Shown here one piece after another: positions 8,829 to 19,032 of a stretch of DNA of 64,000 bases (within the stretch, counting starts at the first letter, position 1; each line of letters begins with the position of its first letter). A program made the translations under genes and the position numbers. The DNA comes from Pseudomonadota bacterium (lineage in GTDB: Bacteria; Pseudomonadota; Gammaproteobacteria; Burkholderiales; Rhodocyclaceae), in NCBI GenBank assembly GCA_018241665.1, contig JAFEDK010000007.1, positions 124,001 through 188,000 on the forward strand, read 5' to 3'. The notes below the pieces were generated by a model that had not been told where the DNA came from, searched no databases, and worked only from the letters and a program-made list of their open reading frames with translations.

Positions 8829-9278
8829 TTAAGCAAAGGGCTGCGCTCCATTCGCAGGGTCATTGAGAACACCTTCGAGCGCGCTGATCAAATAGGAAGG
8901 AATCTCTGCCATGCCTGGCTGTTTCGAAGAAAGCCATACGCATAAATTTACATCAAAAAGCCTAACTGGAACATTGAAGTATTGGCCTTCAGCTGTGCTC
9001 ATAGGTCGAGCTGAGTTCTTGTATTTGAATTCGCCTTTCCATAGTGCACCACCCGCACATTGGAACGACTCGAAGGCCTTGTATTTATATCCAAGCCAAT
9101 AGCTTCTTCCGCTTTTCTCAGCTCGAACTTCGATCACGTAAATGAAGTTTCCTTTTGAAGCGATAGATGCCTCGCGATATTTTGATGTGTACGAATATGG
9201 TGTTTTCTTGATCTCACTCATAATCGATGACAGAGGTCCTTGGTTTTTCTCAATGTGCTTAACAGCAAAAGCAGGCAA
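8829..9278 (-). CDS. Hypothetical protein in accessory region
   Basis: 149 aa from a TTG start that has a strong AAGGAG six bases upstream. Composition is much more AT-rich and lysine/serine/tyrosine-rich than the surrounding genes (for example KKTPYSYTSKYREASIASK), a sign of recent transfer. No signal peptide or membrane segment. The C-terminal part (FNVPVRLFDVNLCVWLSS) suggests beta structure. Family not recognised. Confidence 0.55.
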   Translation of the reverse strand: MPAFAVKHIEKNQGPLSSIMSEIKKTPYSYTSKYREASIASKGNFIYVIEVRAEKSGRSYWLGYKYKAFESFQCAGGALWKGEFKYKNSARPMSTAEGQYFNVPVRLFDVNLCVWLSSKQPGMAEIPSYLISALEGVLNDPANGAQPFA

Positions 9279-9862
9279 AATTTACTCCTTGTTTTGATAT
9301 CCACCTATTTTAGGGAGAGAGTTATAGAACCTAAAGTCAGATACTTGACATGTGCAATTTAGATATTCGGTTTCCCAGAGGCGAAGAAAAGTTGTTGCCG
9401 TTCGTATTGCGGGAATTATGGTTCATAGAACTCGACGCAGAACGCCTTCGTCATCAAATCGAGAGCATGCGAACAGAGCCCATGAATGTCTATCGGGTAC
9501 AGCAACCAACTTGTCTTTATTACCTAACCCTTCCCCACTCAAGGGGTCTAAGGTAACCATAGTGTTTCACGCAGGAGCGATTGACAACTTCCAGTCCGTG
9601 CTCCGCAATAGTCGTTCCTGACCGATAGGCCAAGAACAGCAGCTCGGCGATGGCCGCTTTGCGGTGTTGTACTCTACTCTTATAAGATCACCATCAAAGC
9701 AGCGTTATCTCCTCCAATGTGCTGCGTACGGCACCATCCTTGAACAGGCGACATGCATGCTACTTACGTGCGGGGGGCGCGCAGACAACGTGCTTTGTAG
9801 CGACTTTTTATTTACTCGATGGACACCGATGCAAGTAAGGTCTACAACCCCTGAGAACAAGC
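9279..9862. other. Intergenic accessory DNA without a supported gene
   Basis: 584 bp of mixed composition. Short open frames are present but none has a ribosome-binding site together with protein-like composition. Probably remnants of earlier insertions. Confidence 0.4.
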
Positions 9863-10693
9863 ATGGCTAGCCCGATGCACATCCTGGTCAATGACTTCGC
9901 AATTAGAAGCTTCCGTGAGACCGCAGATAAGGACTACATCACTGCAAGAATGGCTTATCGAGCGCGGCTTATTCAGCCCTTCCTTTGGTCTGCCCTGCAC
10001 TGTCTGGAGAAGTACGTCAAAGGCATTCTTGTACTCAATCGAATGGATGCCAAAGAACTAGGGCATAGTGTACTTCCGGGCATCGAGAGGATGAAGCTAC
10101 ACGGCAAGTTCGAAATCGAACTCAGTGCAAGTACCGTCAAATTCATCAAGGGACTCGAAGAATATGGAGCGAAGTATCGTTACTACGAAGTTTCATACCA
10201 TATCGAGCCATTCGATATTGCTCGACTCGACCGCGCAGTTTGGGAGCTGAGAAGGTACTGTCAGCCGCTAGACTTCGACATCGTGGACGTGAACGGCAAG
10301 ACGGTGAACTTACTGGCCCATGAGCTTGATCGCGTTCATCGGGCGAAGGCGAAGCGCGAAAAAGGGACGTGTGTTATGGGAGGCATCCTGGAAACGATCG
10401 TCGAAAAGAAGGATCACCCAGCGCGTGAAGCACTGATCTGGAACAACCTTTTTTTCGGTCCATCACGACGCCAGCGCGTGAAGATGCGACCGAACTGGGA
10501 AGCCGGCAACTCACCGTTCTTCCTGCATCCTGAGATCATCGATGAGGTGGTCAAGTACGTGCACATCCCGAAAGACATCGCCGAGGGTGTGCGCCAGTTT
10601 GCGAAGCAGAAAGCGGCCGAGATGGCGAAGGCCGAAGAGGATGCAAAGAAGGGAGCGACGCCTGCCGCCAAACAGTCGGGAAAAGCATGCTAA
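9863..10693 (+). CDS. HEPN-domain-like protein
   Basis: 276 aa. Residues about 20-75 (DKDYITARMAYRARLIQPFLWSALHCLEKYVKGIL, then AKELGHSV) match the all-helical HEPN pattern: an acidic helix, long hydrophobic helix with W/Y-LEKYLK, and a GH motif. HEPN proteins are often nucleotidyltransferase partners or RNases in toxin-antitoxin or defence loci, but the canonical R-x4-6-H RNase motif is not obvious here and no MNT partner is adjacent. The C-terminus is charged and low in complexity (AEMAKAEEDAKKG). It sits in the lower-GC island; role unknown. Confidence 0.65.
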   Translation: MASPMHILVNDFAIRSFRETADKDYITARMAYRARLIQPFLWSALHCLEKYVKGILVLNRMDAKELGHSVLPGIERMKLHGKFEIELSASTVKFIKGLEEYGAKYRYYEVSYHIEPFDIARLDRAVWELRRYCQPLDFDIVDVNGKTVNLLAHELDRVHRAKAKREKGTCVMGGILETIVEKKDHPAREALIWNNLFFGPSRRQRVKMRPNWEAGNSPFFLHPEIIDEVVKYVHIPKDIAEGVRQFAKQKAAEMAKAEEDAKKGATPAAKQSGKAC

Positions 10694-10868
10694 AGGGACG
10701 CTTGAGTGGCTCCTTCAACGACAGCCGTTCGACATTTCGTATGCCCACTCTGTGTCGGAACTTACCATGACGTTAGGCTCTATTCGGCCAGAAGCGGACC
10801 GTCAGGATAGTCCGCTTTCACCGCCTGCCAGTTTGGTAGTTTTGATCGAATAGCAAGAGAGATACGCA

Positions 10869-11123
10869 GTGCCAGCTACTTACATGACGACAGCGGAGGT
10901 GCCCGGTGAACCGGCGCTTCGCGAGTGCAATTGGTGCGAGACATTGTTTACGGTTCTGTATCTCTTGCTTACAGCCATGTGCTTAATAGTTGCTCAACTC
11001 AACGTTTACGTTCGCAGAGCTGAGCCGCTACTTGCTACCAAATTTACAAAGCCGCGTTTGGTCTTGGGGGCTTATGTGATCGTAATGCTCGGGTGCTCAC
11101 TATATCTGCGCCTGTCACCTTGA
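10869..11123 (+). CDS. Small putative membrane protein
   Basis: 84 aa from GTG 10869 with a weak AGAGAG upstream. Two predicted membrane helices (LFTVLYLLLTAMCLIVAQL and LVLGAYVIVMLGCSLYL) and a CNWC motif just before the first. No family recognised. An 8-bp inverted repeat (AAGCGGAC...GTCCGCTT, 10792-10817) lies in front of it. Confidence 0.35.
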   Translation: MPATYMTTAEVPGEPALRECNWCETLFTVLYLLLTAMCLIVAQLNVYVRRAEPLLATKFTKPRLVLGAYVIVMLGCSLYLRLSP

Positions 11124-11564
11124 AGGCTAGCAGGTCGATCGAGCCGAGTTGCGTCTGTAAGCCGCCGCTCGCGCCCCCGCTTCAACGTTGAACGACCGCT
11201 TTCTTTAAAGCTCAAAGGCTGTGTTGGTTCGGTAGCTACCCATCGAAACCATTGCTACCGATGACCGCTCAGGCCGACATCCAGAGCCTGGTTCCCTGCC
11301 CATAGGTCATAGGTAAGCCCAAACGGAACCAAGGTTGCATACACCTAGTTCGTCCCCCGCGCTTCCCCGCGCATTTGGGGGGCTCCATCACTCCATGCTG
11401 CACTGGTTGTATCAACTCGGACGTGCGTACCTTCTTATAACGCGCAAATCTGTCGCGCCTCTCCTCATTGCACGCGCAGGAATATACAAAGCCATTTTTA
11501 TTGGTTTGGTGCATCGCGACTCCTCCCTAGACTCGGGTCCTGACTCGATAAACAGGAGAATTCC
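11124..11564. other. Intergenic region upstream of sbp
   Basis: 441 bp. Contains the palindrome TTCAACGTTGAA (11181-11192) and the presumed promoter of the sulfate operon near its right end (AT-rich 11482-11505), but I could not assign a clear -35/-10 pair or a CysB site. No supported gene. Marks the return from accessory to core DNA. Confidence 0.4.
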
Positions 11565-12578
11565 ATGTCCCCGACTCGTGCTGCGCTGCGTCCCGTGCTG
11601 GCCTTTCTGGCCGGCTTGGCGGTCTTGCCGGCGGCGCCGGCCTTGGCCGATGCCACGCTTCTCAATGTCTCCTACGATGTGTCGCGGGAGCTTTACAAGG
11701 ACATCAATCCGGCCTTCATCGCCCAGTGGCAGCGCACGGCGAAGGAGAAGCTGACGATCAACCAGTCCCACGGCGGTTCGAGCAAGCAGGTCCAGTCGGT
11801 GGCGTCGGGCCTGGAGGCGGACGTGGTGACGATGAACCAGGTGCCGGACATCAATGTGCTGGCCAAGCAGGGCCTGGTTGCGGCTGATTGGCAGAAGGCC
11901 TTCCCGCACGCAGCCGCGCCGTACACGACGAACACCATCTTCCTGGTGCGCAAGGGCAATCCGAAGGGCATCAAGGATTGGTCCGATCTGGTTCGTCCGG
12001 GCCTGCAGGTGATCGTGCCGAACCCCAAGACATCCGGCAACGGCCGCTACACCTATCTGGCGGCGTGGGGCTATGCGCTGCAGAAGACCGGCAGCGACGC
12101 CGGTGCGCGGGACTTCGTGACCAAGCTGTTCGCCAACGTGCCGGTGCTCGACGGTGGCGGCCGCGGGGCGACGACGACCTTCACGCAGCGTGACATTGGC
12201 GACGTGCTGATCACCTTCGAGAACGAAGCGGTGCTGATCGATCAGGAAGTGGGCGGCGACAAGTTCGATGTGGTCTATCCGTCGCTGTCCATCGAGGCGG
12301 CCGCGCCGGTGGCGGTGGTGAGCAAGGTGGTGGACAAGCGCGGCACGCGCAAGCAGGCCACGGCCTACCTGAACTTCCTGTTCTCGCCGGAAGGCCAGGA
12401 GATCATTGCCAAGCACCATTTCCGTCCGGTCGATCCGGCGGTGCTGAAGAAGTATTCCAGCCGCTTCCCGGCCGTGAAGACCTTTACGGTGGAAGGCAAG
12501 CTGGGCGGTTGGGATGCGGTGCAGAAGACCCATTTCGCCGACGGCGGCGTGTATGACCAGATCGTGGTGAAACGCTGA
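11565..12578 (+). CDS. sbp: Periplasmic sulfate-binding protein
   Basis: 337 aa with a signal peptide (cleavage after about residue 28, ALA-DATLLNVSYDV). Family motifs include LNVSYDVSRELYKDINPAF, SHGGSSKQ and TYLAAWGYAL. It captures sulfate (or thiosulfate) for the CysTWA transporter. RBS AGGAG precedes the ATG. First gene of the sbp-cysTWA-cysB operon; its stop overlaps the cysT start (TGATG). Confidence 0.95.
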   Translation: MSPTRAALRPVLAFLAGLAVLPAAPALADATLLNVSYDVSRELYKDINPAFIAQWQRTAKEKLTINQSHGGSSKQVQSVASGLEADVVTMNQVPDINVLAKQGLVAADWQKAFPHAAAPYTTNTIFLVRKGNPKGIKDWSDLVRPGLQVIVPNPKTSGNGRYTYLAAWGYALQKTGSDAGARDFVTKLFANVPVLDGGGRGATTTFTQRDIGDVLITFENEAVLIDQEVGGDKFDVVYPSLSIEAAAPVAVVSKVVDKRGTRKQATAYLNFLFSPEGQEIIAKHHFRPVDPAVLKKYSSRFPAVKTFTVEGKLGGWDAVQKTHFADGGVYDQIVVKR

Positions 12579-13414
12579 TGGCTGCGTCGAATTCGACCCG
12601 GGTGCTGCCGGGCTTCGGCCTCAGCCTCGGCTATACGCTGACCTGGCTGTCGCTGATCGTGCTGATCCCGCTGGTGGCGGTCTTCCTGAAGGCCGGCTCC
12701 CTCGGCGCCGATCACTTCATCGCTGCGGTGTCGTCGCCGCGGGTGCTGGCGTCCTACCGCCTGACCTTCGGCGCGTCGCTGATCGCCGCGCTGATCAACA
12801 CCGTCTTCGGCCTGATGTTGGCGTGGGCGCTGGTGCGTTATTCCTTCCCCGGCAAGCGCCTGGTGGATGCGCTGGTGGATCTGCCGTTCGCGCTGCCGAC
12901 GGCGGTGGCCGGCATTGCGCTGACCGCGCTGTACGCCAAGAACGGCTGGGTCGGCAAGCTGCTGGAGCCGCTGGGCATCCAGGTGGCCTTCACGCCGCTG
13001 GGCGTGCTGGTGGCGCTGATCTTCATCGGCCTGCCCTTCGTGGTGCGCACGGTGCAGCCGATCCTCGAGGATCTGGATACCGAGTACGAGGAAGCGGCGG
13101 TGAGCCTTGGCGCCAACCGTTGGCAGGCTTTCCGCCACGTGGTCTTCCCGACCGTGCTGCCGGCGCTGATGACCGGCTTCGCGATGGCCTTTGCCCGCGC
13201 GGTGGGGGAATACGGTTCGGTGATCTTCATCGCCGGCAACATTCCGCTGGTGTCCGAGATCACGCCGCTGATGATCATTACCAAGCTTGAGCAATACGAC
13301 TACGCCGGCGCGACTGCCATCGCCGTGGTCATGCTGCTGATTTCGTTCGTGCTGCTGCTGATCATCAATGGTCTGCAGGCATGGACTGCCAAACGTACCG
13401 GGAGGGAACGCTGA
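12578..13414 (+). CDS. cysT: Sulfate ABC transporter permease CysT
   Basis: 278 aa integral membrane permease with about six helices and the binding-protein-dependent transport EAA loop ([21 protein letters not shown], about residues 170-190) that docks the CysA ATPase. Forms the sulfate channel with CysW. The start overlaps the sbp stop, and its stop overlaps the cysW start, indicating translational coupling. Confidence 0.95.
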   Translation: MAASNSTRVLPGFGLSLGYTLTWLSLIVLIPLVAVFLKAGSLGADHFIAAVSSPRVLASYRLTFGASLIAALINTVFGLMLAWALVRYSFPGKRLVDALVDLPFALPTAVAGIALTALYAKNGWVGKLLEPLGIQVAFTPLGVLVALIFIGLPFVVRTVQPILEDLDTEYEEAAVSLGANRWQAFRHVVFPTVLPALMTGFAMAFARAVGEYGSVIFIAGNIPLVSEITPLMIITKLEQYDYAGATAIAVVMLLISFVLLLIINGLQAWTAKRTGRER

Positions 13415-14307
13415 TGTCCGGCGCTGCTGCTGCATTGCATGGGTCGGCGGATCACGCCGCCCGATTCGAATCGAAGGCCGCCACGCGTGAGCCGGCGCTG
13501 GTGAAGTGGGGCATCCTGGCGCTGTCGCTGACCTTCTTCAGCATCTTTCTGTTGTTGCCGCTGATCACGGTGTTTGTGGAGGCGCTGCGCAAGGGCTGGG
13601 ATGTGTACTTCGCCGCGCTGATCGAGCCCGATGCGTGGGCGGCGATCAAGCTGACGCTGACCGCCGCGGCGATCTCGGTGCCGCTCAACCTGGTGTTCGG
13701 CGTGGCCGCAGCTTGGGCCATCACCAAGTTCGAGTTCCGCGGCAAGCACCTGCTGATCACTCTGATCGACCTGCCGTTCTCGGTGTCGCCGGTGGTGTCG
13801 GGCCTGATCTACGTGCTGGTCTTCGGCGCCCAGGGCTGGTTCGGGCCGTGGCTGTCGGAGCACGACCTGAAGGTGGTCTTCGCGGTGCCGGGCATCGTGC
13901 TGGCGACGGTCTTCGTGACCTTCCCCTTCGTGGCCCGCGAACTGATCCCGCTGATGGAAGCCCAGGGGCGCGACGAGGAAGAAGCCGCCGTGGTGCTGGG
14001 TGCGCGGGGCTGGCAGACCTTCTGGTATGTGACCCTGCCCAACGTGAAGTGGGGCCTGCTGTACGGCGTGATCCTGTGTAACGCCCGTGCGATGGGCGAG
14101 TTCGGCGCAGTGAGCGTGGTGTCCGGCCATATCCGCGGCCAGACCAACACGATGCCGCTGCACGTGGAAATTCTTTACAACGAATACCAGTTTGCCGCCG
14201 CCTTTGCGGTGGCCTCCCTGCTGGCGCTGCTGGCGCTCGTGACCCTGGTCATCAAGACCTGGGTGGAGCATCAGGCCGGCAAGTCGAGCCAGCAATCCGA
14301 GGAATGA
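13414..14307 (+). CDS. cysW: Sulfate ABC transporter permease CysW
   Basis: 297 aa; second permease, with the EAA loop [22 protein letters not shown] and the family motif [24 protein letters not shown]. The start is the ATG overlapping the cysT stop; an upstream in-frame ATG at 13381 lies inside cysT and is less likely. The N-terminal 30 residues are extra, polar and alanine-rich. Confidence 0.95.
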   Translation: MSGAAAALHGSADHAARFESKAATREPALVKWGILALSLTFFSIFLLLPLITVFVEALRKGWDVYFAALIEPDAWAAIKLTLTAAAISVPLNLVFGVAAAWAITKFEFRGKHLLITLIDLPFSVSPVVSGLIYVLVFGAQGWFGPWLSEHDLKVVFAVPGIVLATVFVTFPFVARELIPLMEAQGRDEEEAAVVLGARGWQTFWYVTLPNVKWGLLYGVILCNARAMGEFGAVSVVSGHIRGQTNTMPLHVEILYNEYQFAAAFAVASLLALLALVTLVIKTWVEHQAGKSSQQSEE

Positions 14308-14311
14308 GATC

Positions 14312-15421
14312 ATGAGCATCCAGGTTCACAACATCCGCAAGGAATTCGGCAGCTTTACCGCCCTCAACGACGTGTCGCTGGATTTTCCCACCGGCGAACT
14401 GGTGGCACTGCTCGGCCCGTCCGGCTGCGGCAAGACCACGCTGCTGCGCATCATCGCCGGCCTGGAGTCGGCGGACAGCGGCAAAGTGCTGCTGGATGGC
14501 GCCGATGCTTCCGACACCCATGTGCGCGAGCGCCAGGTGGGTTTCGTGTTCCAGCATTACGCGCTGTTCCGCCACATGACCGTGTTCGACAACGTGGCGT
14601 TCGGCATGCGCATGAAGCCGCGCAGCCAGCGCCCGTCGGAAAGCGCCATCAAGGCCAAGGTGACCGAGCTGTTGAAGCTGGTCCAGCTCGACTGGGTGGC
14701 GGACCGCTTCCCGTCCCAGCTGTCCGGCGGCCAGCGTCAGCGCATCGCGCTGGCCCGCGCGCTGGCGGTGGAGCCCCGCGTGCTGCTGCTCGACGAGCCT
14801 TTCGGGGCGCTGGACGCCAAGGTGCGCAAGGAGCTGCGCCGCTGGTTGCGCCGCCTGCACGACGAACTGCACATCACCTCGATCTTCGTGACCCACGACC
14901 AGGAAGAAGCCCTGGAGGTGGCCGACCGGGTGGTGCTGATGGACCACGGCAAGGTGGAGCAGGTGGGTACGCCGGAAGAGGTGTACCGCCATCCGGCGTC
15001 GCCGTTCGTGTATGGCTTCCTCGGTTCGGTGAACCTCTTCCACGGTCGCGTGGATGGCCAGAAGGTGCATGTGGGCGACGACGTGCTGGCGCCGGGCAAG
15101 GTGGATCTGGCCCATGGCTCCGAGGTGTTCGCCTTTGCCCGCCCGCACGAGCTGAACATCGTCGTCAATCCGCAGGAGGCGGGCGGCGTGTCGGCCAAGA
15201 TCAGCCGCATCCTGGCCTTCGGCGTGACGGCCCGGGTGGAGCTCGACGGGCTCAATGGCTCGACCGGCCAGCTGTTCGAAGTCGAAGTGACCCGCGACGA
15301 GGTGGAACGCCTCGGCCTGGAGGAAGGGCAGACGGTTCGTCTGGTACCCTCGCGCCTGCGGGTTTTTGAACGCAATGCAGATAAAAATGGCGCCGACCAG
15401 GCGCCCAACTGGGTGATCTGA
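14312..15421 (+). CDS. cysA: Sulfate ABC transporter ATP-binding protein CysA
   Basis: 369 aa. Nucleotide-binding domain with Walker [10 protein letters not shown], signature LSGGQRQR, Walker [12 protein letters not shown] and H-loop VTHDQEEA, then the TOBE-like regulatory tail of the CysA/PotA group. Energises sulfate uptake through CysT and CysW. Four bases after cysW, and its stop overlaps cysB. Confidence 0.95.
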   Translation: MSIQVHNIRKEFGSFTALNDVSLDFPTGELVALLGPSGCGKTTLLRIIAGLESADSGKVLLDGADASDTHVRERQVGFVFQHYALFRHMTVFDNVAFGMRMKPRSQRPSESAIKAKVTELLKLVQLDWVADRFPSQLSGGQRQRIALARALAVEPRVLLLDEPFGALDAKVRKELRRWLRRLHDELHITSIFVTHDQEEALEVADRVVLMDHGKVEQVGTPEEVYRHPASPFVYGFLGSVNLFHGRVDGQKVHVGDDVLAPGKVDLAHGSEVFAFARPHELNIVVNPQEAGGVSAKISRILAFGVTARVELDGLNGSTGQLFEVEVTRDEVERLGLEEGQTVRLVPSRLRVFERNADKNGADQAPNWVI

Positions 15422-16368
15422 TGAATTTCCAGCAACTGCGCATCATTCATGAAACGGTGCGCCGCAATTTCAACCTGACGGAGGTGGCCAATGCGCTGTT
15501 CACCTCCCAGTCGGGGGTATCCAAGCACATCAAGGACCTGGAAGACGAGCTGGGCCTCGAGCTGTTCATCCGCAAGGGCAAGCGCCTGCTCGGGCTGACC
15601 GAGCCGGGGCAGGAGCTGGTCCATATCGTGGACCGCATGCTGATGGATGCGCGCAACATCAAGAGCATCGCCGACCAGTTCAGCAACAAGGACCACGGCC
15701 AGCTGACCATCGTCACCACCCACACCCAGGCGCGCTACGCGTTGCCGCGGGTGGTGACCCAGTTCAAGCAGGCTTTCCCGAAGGTGCACCTGGTGCTGCA
15801 CCAGGCCAGCCCGACGGAGATCGTCACGATGCTGCAGGACGGCCGTGCCGACATCGGCATCGCCACCGAATCGCTGGCCGGCGTGGCGGACTTCGTGTCC
15901 TTCCCGTACTACGGCTGGCATCACTCGGTGATCGTGCCGGCCGGCCATCCGCTCGAATCCGTCGAGCCGCTGACGCTGGAAGCGGTGGCCGAATACCCGG
16001 TGATCACCTATCACGAAGGCTTCACCGGCCGCGCGAAGATCGACGAGACCTTTGCCAAGGCCGGGCTGACGCCGGACGTGGTGATGTCGGCCCTCGACGC
16101 GGACGTGATCAAGGCCTACGTGGAATTGGGGCTGGGCGTCGGCATCGTGGCGTCGATGGCCTATGACGGCCACCGGGACCAGGGCCTCAGGATGCTGCCG
16201 AGCAGCCATCTGTTCGAGGAAAACGTGACGCGCATCGCGGTGCGTCGCGGTCACTTCCTGCGCGGCTTCGCCTATCGCTTCATCGAGCTGTGCTCGGAGG
16301 AGTTGACCGAGAGCGTGGTGCGTTCGGCGCTGCGTCCGGAGAAGGAAGGTTACGCCGGGGAGTTCTGA
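15421..16368 (+). CDS. cysB: LysR-type regulator CysB
   Basis: 315 aa. N-terminal winged HTH (NLTEVANALFTSQSGVSKHIKDLE) and the inducer domain containing TTHTQARYALP, characteristic of CysB/Cbl, which sense acetylserine or sulfate. Expected to activate sulfate uptake and cysteine biosynthesis. Its place as last, translationally coupled gene of the transporter operon is common in betaproteobacteria and makes it part of the system it controls. Confidence 0.93.
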   Translation: MNFQQLRIIHETVRRNFNLTEVANALFTSQSGVSKHIKDLEDELGLELFIRKGKRLLGLTEPGQELVHIVDRMLMDARNIKSIADQFSNKDHGQLTIVTTHTQARYALPRVVTQFKQAFPKVHLVLHQASPTEIVTMLQDGRADIGIATESLAGVADFVSFPYYGWHHSVIVPAGHPLESVEPLTLEAVAEYPVITYHEGFTGRAKIDETFAKAGLTPDVVMSALDADVIKAYVELGLGVGIVASMAYDGHRDQGLRMLPSSHLFEENVTRIAVRRGHFLRGFAYRFIELCSEELTESVVRSALRPEKEGYAGEF

Positions 16369-16403
16369 TCGGTTCGTCTTTTCTGTTCTGCTGGTTCATG
16401 TTG

Positions 16404-16430
16404 CAGCCCCGCTTGACGCGGGGCTGTTTC
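16404..16430 (+). terminator. Terminator after cysB
   Basis: Nine-pair hairpin CAGCCCCGC / GCGGGGCTG with a 5-base loop, followed by TTTCATTTC. It separates cysB from the convergent hydrolase gene and may act on both strands. Confidence 0.8.
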
Positions 16431-16433
16431 ATT

Positions 16434-17096
16434 TCAGGGACGGCCGCGGGTGCCGTGGCGCAGACGGGCAAGGGCGCCCTGGCGGCCACGGCGCACCAGG
16501 CTGATATCGTCGATGCTGCCGAGGGGTAGATCCTCGGCGGAGGCCTGCAGTGCATGCAGCAATTCGAGGCCGCGTGGCCACGGACCATGGCCCGAATCCA
16601 CGTTGATGTGGCCGGCTGCGCCGATCTCGACCAGGTGGCTGCCCCAGTTGTCGGCCCAGTACGCGGCGGAGGACAGGCGTACCCACGGATCGTTGGTGCT
16701 GGCCACGACGATGCTCGGTGCGCCGAGGGCATCGCGGGGAATCCAGCGGCCCAGGCTCTCGTCCTCGGGGTGGGCGTCTTCGTCCCGCAGGCCGAAGGGG
16801 GTGAAGCGCTCGGGATCGGCCGGCGCGACGAGCAGCAGGCCGGCGACGCGATTGAGGCGGTCACTGGCGGCGACGACGGAGGCGAGGCAGCCGAAGCTGT
16901 GGGCGACGAGCCAGACCGGGCCCGGCGATGTGTCGATCTCGTCGCGGACGGTTTGTGCCCAGCGGGCCAGGACCGGGCTTTCCCAGTCGATGCCGCGGAC
17001 CCGGCGTGCGTCGGGAAGCTGGGTTTCCAGCCAGGTCTGCCAGTGGGTGGGCCCGCTGCCGTGGAAGCCGGGGACGATGAGCGTGGTGTGGTGCAT
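16434..17096 (-). CDS. RBBP9/YdeN-family alpha/beta hydrolase
   Basis: 220 aa. N-terminal PGFHGSGPTHWQTW is the family hallmark, the nucleophile motif is AHSFG (Ser about residue 68), the acid lies in STNDPW and the histidine in GHINVDSGHG. Serine hydrolase of unknown substrate, cytoplasmic. The ATG at 17096 gives the family's standard length. Convergent with cysB. Confidence 0.85.
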   Translation of the reverse strand: MHHTTLIVPGFHGSGPTHWQTWLETQLPDARRVRGIDWESPVLARWAQTVRDEIDTSPGPVWLVAHSFGCLASVVAASDRLNRVAGLLLVAPADPERFTPFGLRDEDAHPEDESLGRWIPRDALGAPSIVVASTNDPWVRLSSAAYWADNWGSHLVEIGAAGHINVDSGHGPWPRGLELLHALQASAEDLPLGSIDDISLVRRGRQGALARLRHGTRGRP

Positions 17097-17267
17097 GGGG
17101 CGCTTTCCGGCGAACAGAACGGCGCGGGCGGAACGGCCAGATGACCGCTTCGCCCGCATCCTGCTGCCTGTGTCACGTTTTATGGGATGAGGGCAGTCTA
17201 GGCAGCGGTGGCAGCGGACTGAACCAAGAAAAACGTGGAAGCTTATTCGCGCCCGGGGATTGCGCCG

Positions 17268-18527
17268 TCAGAGCAGCATGAAGGCACTGCCGGCCACCAG
17301 GGTCGGCAGCAGCGCGGCGAGGAACAGGCCGCCGGCGTTGATCGACTCATCCTCGAAGCTGCCGCGCAGGATGGCGCTGCCGGCGGGGTTCGGGGCATTG
17401 GCGATGATGGTGAGGCCGCCACCGGTCACGGCGCCGGCGACCAGCGCGTACTTGAAGGTGTCGCTGAGTCCCTCGACGAGGGAGCCGAGGTAGGTCAGTG
17501 CGGCATTGTCGGTAAAGGCCGTCAGCACGGTTGCGCCGGCGAATACCGCGTCGCTGCTCATGCTCATCAGCAGTGGCTGCAACCACCATTGCTGCTGTCC
17601 GCCGAGTACCACCAGGCCGGCCAGGAAGAAGGCCACCAGCAGGCCTTCGCGGAGGATCAGGCGGTCCTGGTGGCGAGCGTAGGCGTCGGCGATGCCGAGG
17701 AAGAACAGGAACAGGCCAAGGAACACCGCCGGATGATGGGCCGACACCACGACGCCGCACAGGAACAACAGGTGTACCAGCGTCAGCGCCAGCGGCACGG
17801 ATTGCGTAGCGGCATCGCTGTCCGCGGGACGGAGGGCAGCCAGCTCCCGGCGGAAGGCCAGGGTGACACCGAGGGCATTGATGCCGACGGCGATGGCTGC
17901 CTTCCAGCCGAACTGACTCAGCATGAAGTGGGTATCCCAGCCCCACTTGCCGGCGACCATCAGCACCGGCGGCGCTGCAAAAGGCGTCAGCGTGCCGCCG
18001 ATGGAGATGTTGACGAACAGCACGCCAAGCGTCGCGTACTTGAGGCGCGTCGACAGGCCGCGGCCGAAGAACCCGTCGCGCAGCATCAGTGCCGCCAGCG
18101 TCATGGCAGCCGGTTCGGTGATGAAGGAGCCGAGCAGCGGTACCAGTGCGAGCACCGTGAAGTAGCCAGCGGCCGGGCCGGGCAGCGGCACGGCGCGTGC
18201 GGTGAGGCGGACGAGTCCGCTGGCGGCGTGGAGGATGGGGCGCGTGCCGGCGATGACCATGATCGCGAAGACGAACATCGGCTCGGTGAAATTGCGCGAT
18301 TCGATGTAGGCGATGGCCGGGTGGGCGCCGTCGATGAAGAACATCGCCACGATCAGGACCATCGCCCAGAAGCCGAACACCACCTCCACCTCGCCGAGCA
18401 GGTGCCAGATGCCGGCGTGGGCGGGGCGGGTATGGGCCAGGTGCTCGAAGAAGCGGGTGGCGAAGGTGTGCAGGATGGCGACCGCGAAGAGGGTCGCGCC
18501 AATGAGCTGGATGGCGCTGGGCGTCAT
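17268..18527 (-). CDS. Putative Na+/H+ antiporter
   Basis: 419 aa, about eleven hydrophobic helices. Sequence matches the putative Na+/H+ antiporter family (Pfam Na_H_antiport_2): N-terminal FFEHLAHTRPAHAGIWHLLGEVEVVFGFWA and internal PLLGSFITEPAAMTL and TAFTDNAALTYLGSLVEG. The acidic and asparagine residues in the last motif resemble ion-binding sites of the IT superfamily. Substrate not proven. Confidence 0.8.
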   Translation of the reverse strand: MTPSAIQLIGATLFAVAILHTFATRFFEHLAHTRPAHAGIWHLLGEVEVVFGFWAMVLIVAMFFIDGAHPAIAYIESRNFTEPMFVFAIMVIAGTRPILHAASGLVRLTARAVPLPGPAAGYFTVLALVPLLGSFITEPAAMTLAALMLRDGFFGRGLSTRLKYATLGVLFVNISIGGTLTPFAAPPVLMVAGKWGWDTHFMLSQFGWKAAIAVGINALGVTLAFRRELAALRPADSDAATQSVPLALTLVHLLFLCGVVVSAHHPAVFLGLFLFFLGIADAYARHQDRLILREGLLVAFFLAGLVVLGGQQQWWLQPLLMSMSSDAVFAGATVLTAFTDNAALTYLGSLVEGLSDTFKYALVAGAVTGGGLTIIANAPNPAGSAILRGSFEDESINAGGLFLAALLPTLVAGSAFMLL

Positions 18528-18595
18528 GGGGTCAGACGTGGTTGGATGTCGTTCTCATGCAGAGCAGATGCCCGCGCACTTGGTTCCCGCTTCCG

Positions 18596-18844
18596 TCAGC
18601 GGCGCGTGCGGCCGTGGGGAGGCGCGGCGGGTTTGCTGGCGGCCGGTTTGCCATATTCCTTGAAAACGCGCTTGGCATCCTGCTCGGCGCGCAGCTGGGT
18701 GCAGATGGACGGATCGTCGTCGTGCTCGCTGAAGTAGCCGGCGGCCTGGGCCTTCATGACCAGCTGGATGGCGGCCTGTTCGCTGAGCTTGTAGCGCTCG
18801 AAGAGGAGGGTGGCGACTTCGTCCAGGTGTTCTTCGTAGGTCAT
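18596..18844 (-). CDS. Small conserved hypothetical protein
   Basis: 82 aa from ATG 18844. Mostly helical acidic body (MTYEEHLDEVATLLFERYKLSEQAAIQLVMKAQAAGYF) and a basic, proline/alanine-rich tail ending RTRR. No catalytic motif. Soluble and probably cytoplasmic; function unknown. Confidence 0.6.
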   Translation of the reverse strand: MTYEEHLDEVATLLFERYKLSEQAAIQLVMKAQAAGYFSEHDDDPSICTQLRAEQDAKRVFKEYGKPAASKPAAPPHGRTRR

Positions 18845-19032
18845 GGGGGTAGGGCCGCCGGGCGGCAATCGGTTACGGGCTGCCATTTTAAAGTAAAGCG
18901 CGCAGGCGATTCGTGCCCGATTGCTGCTACCGGAGTGCTGCCGGGATAATCGGGCGCACTGCCACCGGCAGGTGGCTGCAACGGCCTGCCATTTCAATTT
19001 CGCGATCCCAAGCCAACAGAGAGAAGAACACC

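Noticed and set aside
10690-11200. Possible integron attC sites (GTTAGGC near 10771, TTCAACGTTGAA at 11181)
   Set aside because: No complete pair of attC core sites with the right spacing and folded symmetry; no integrase in the window.
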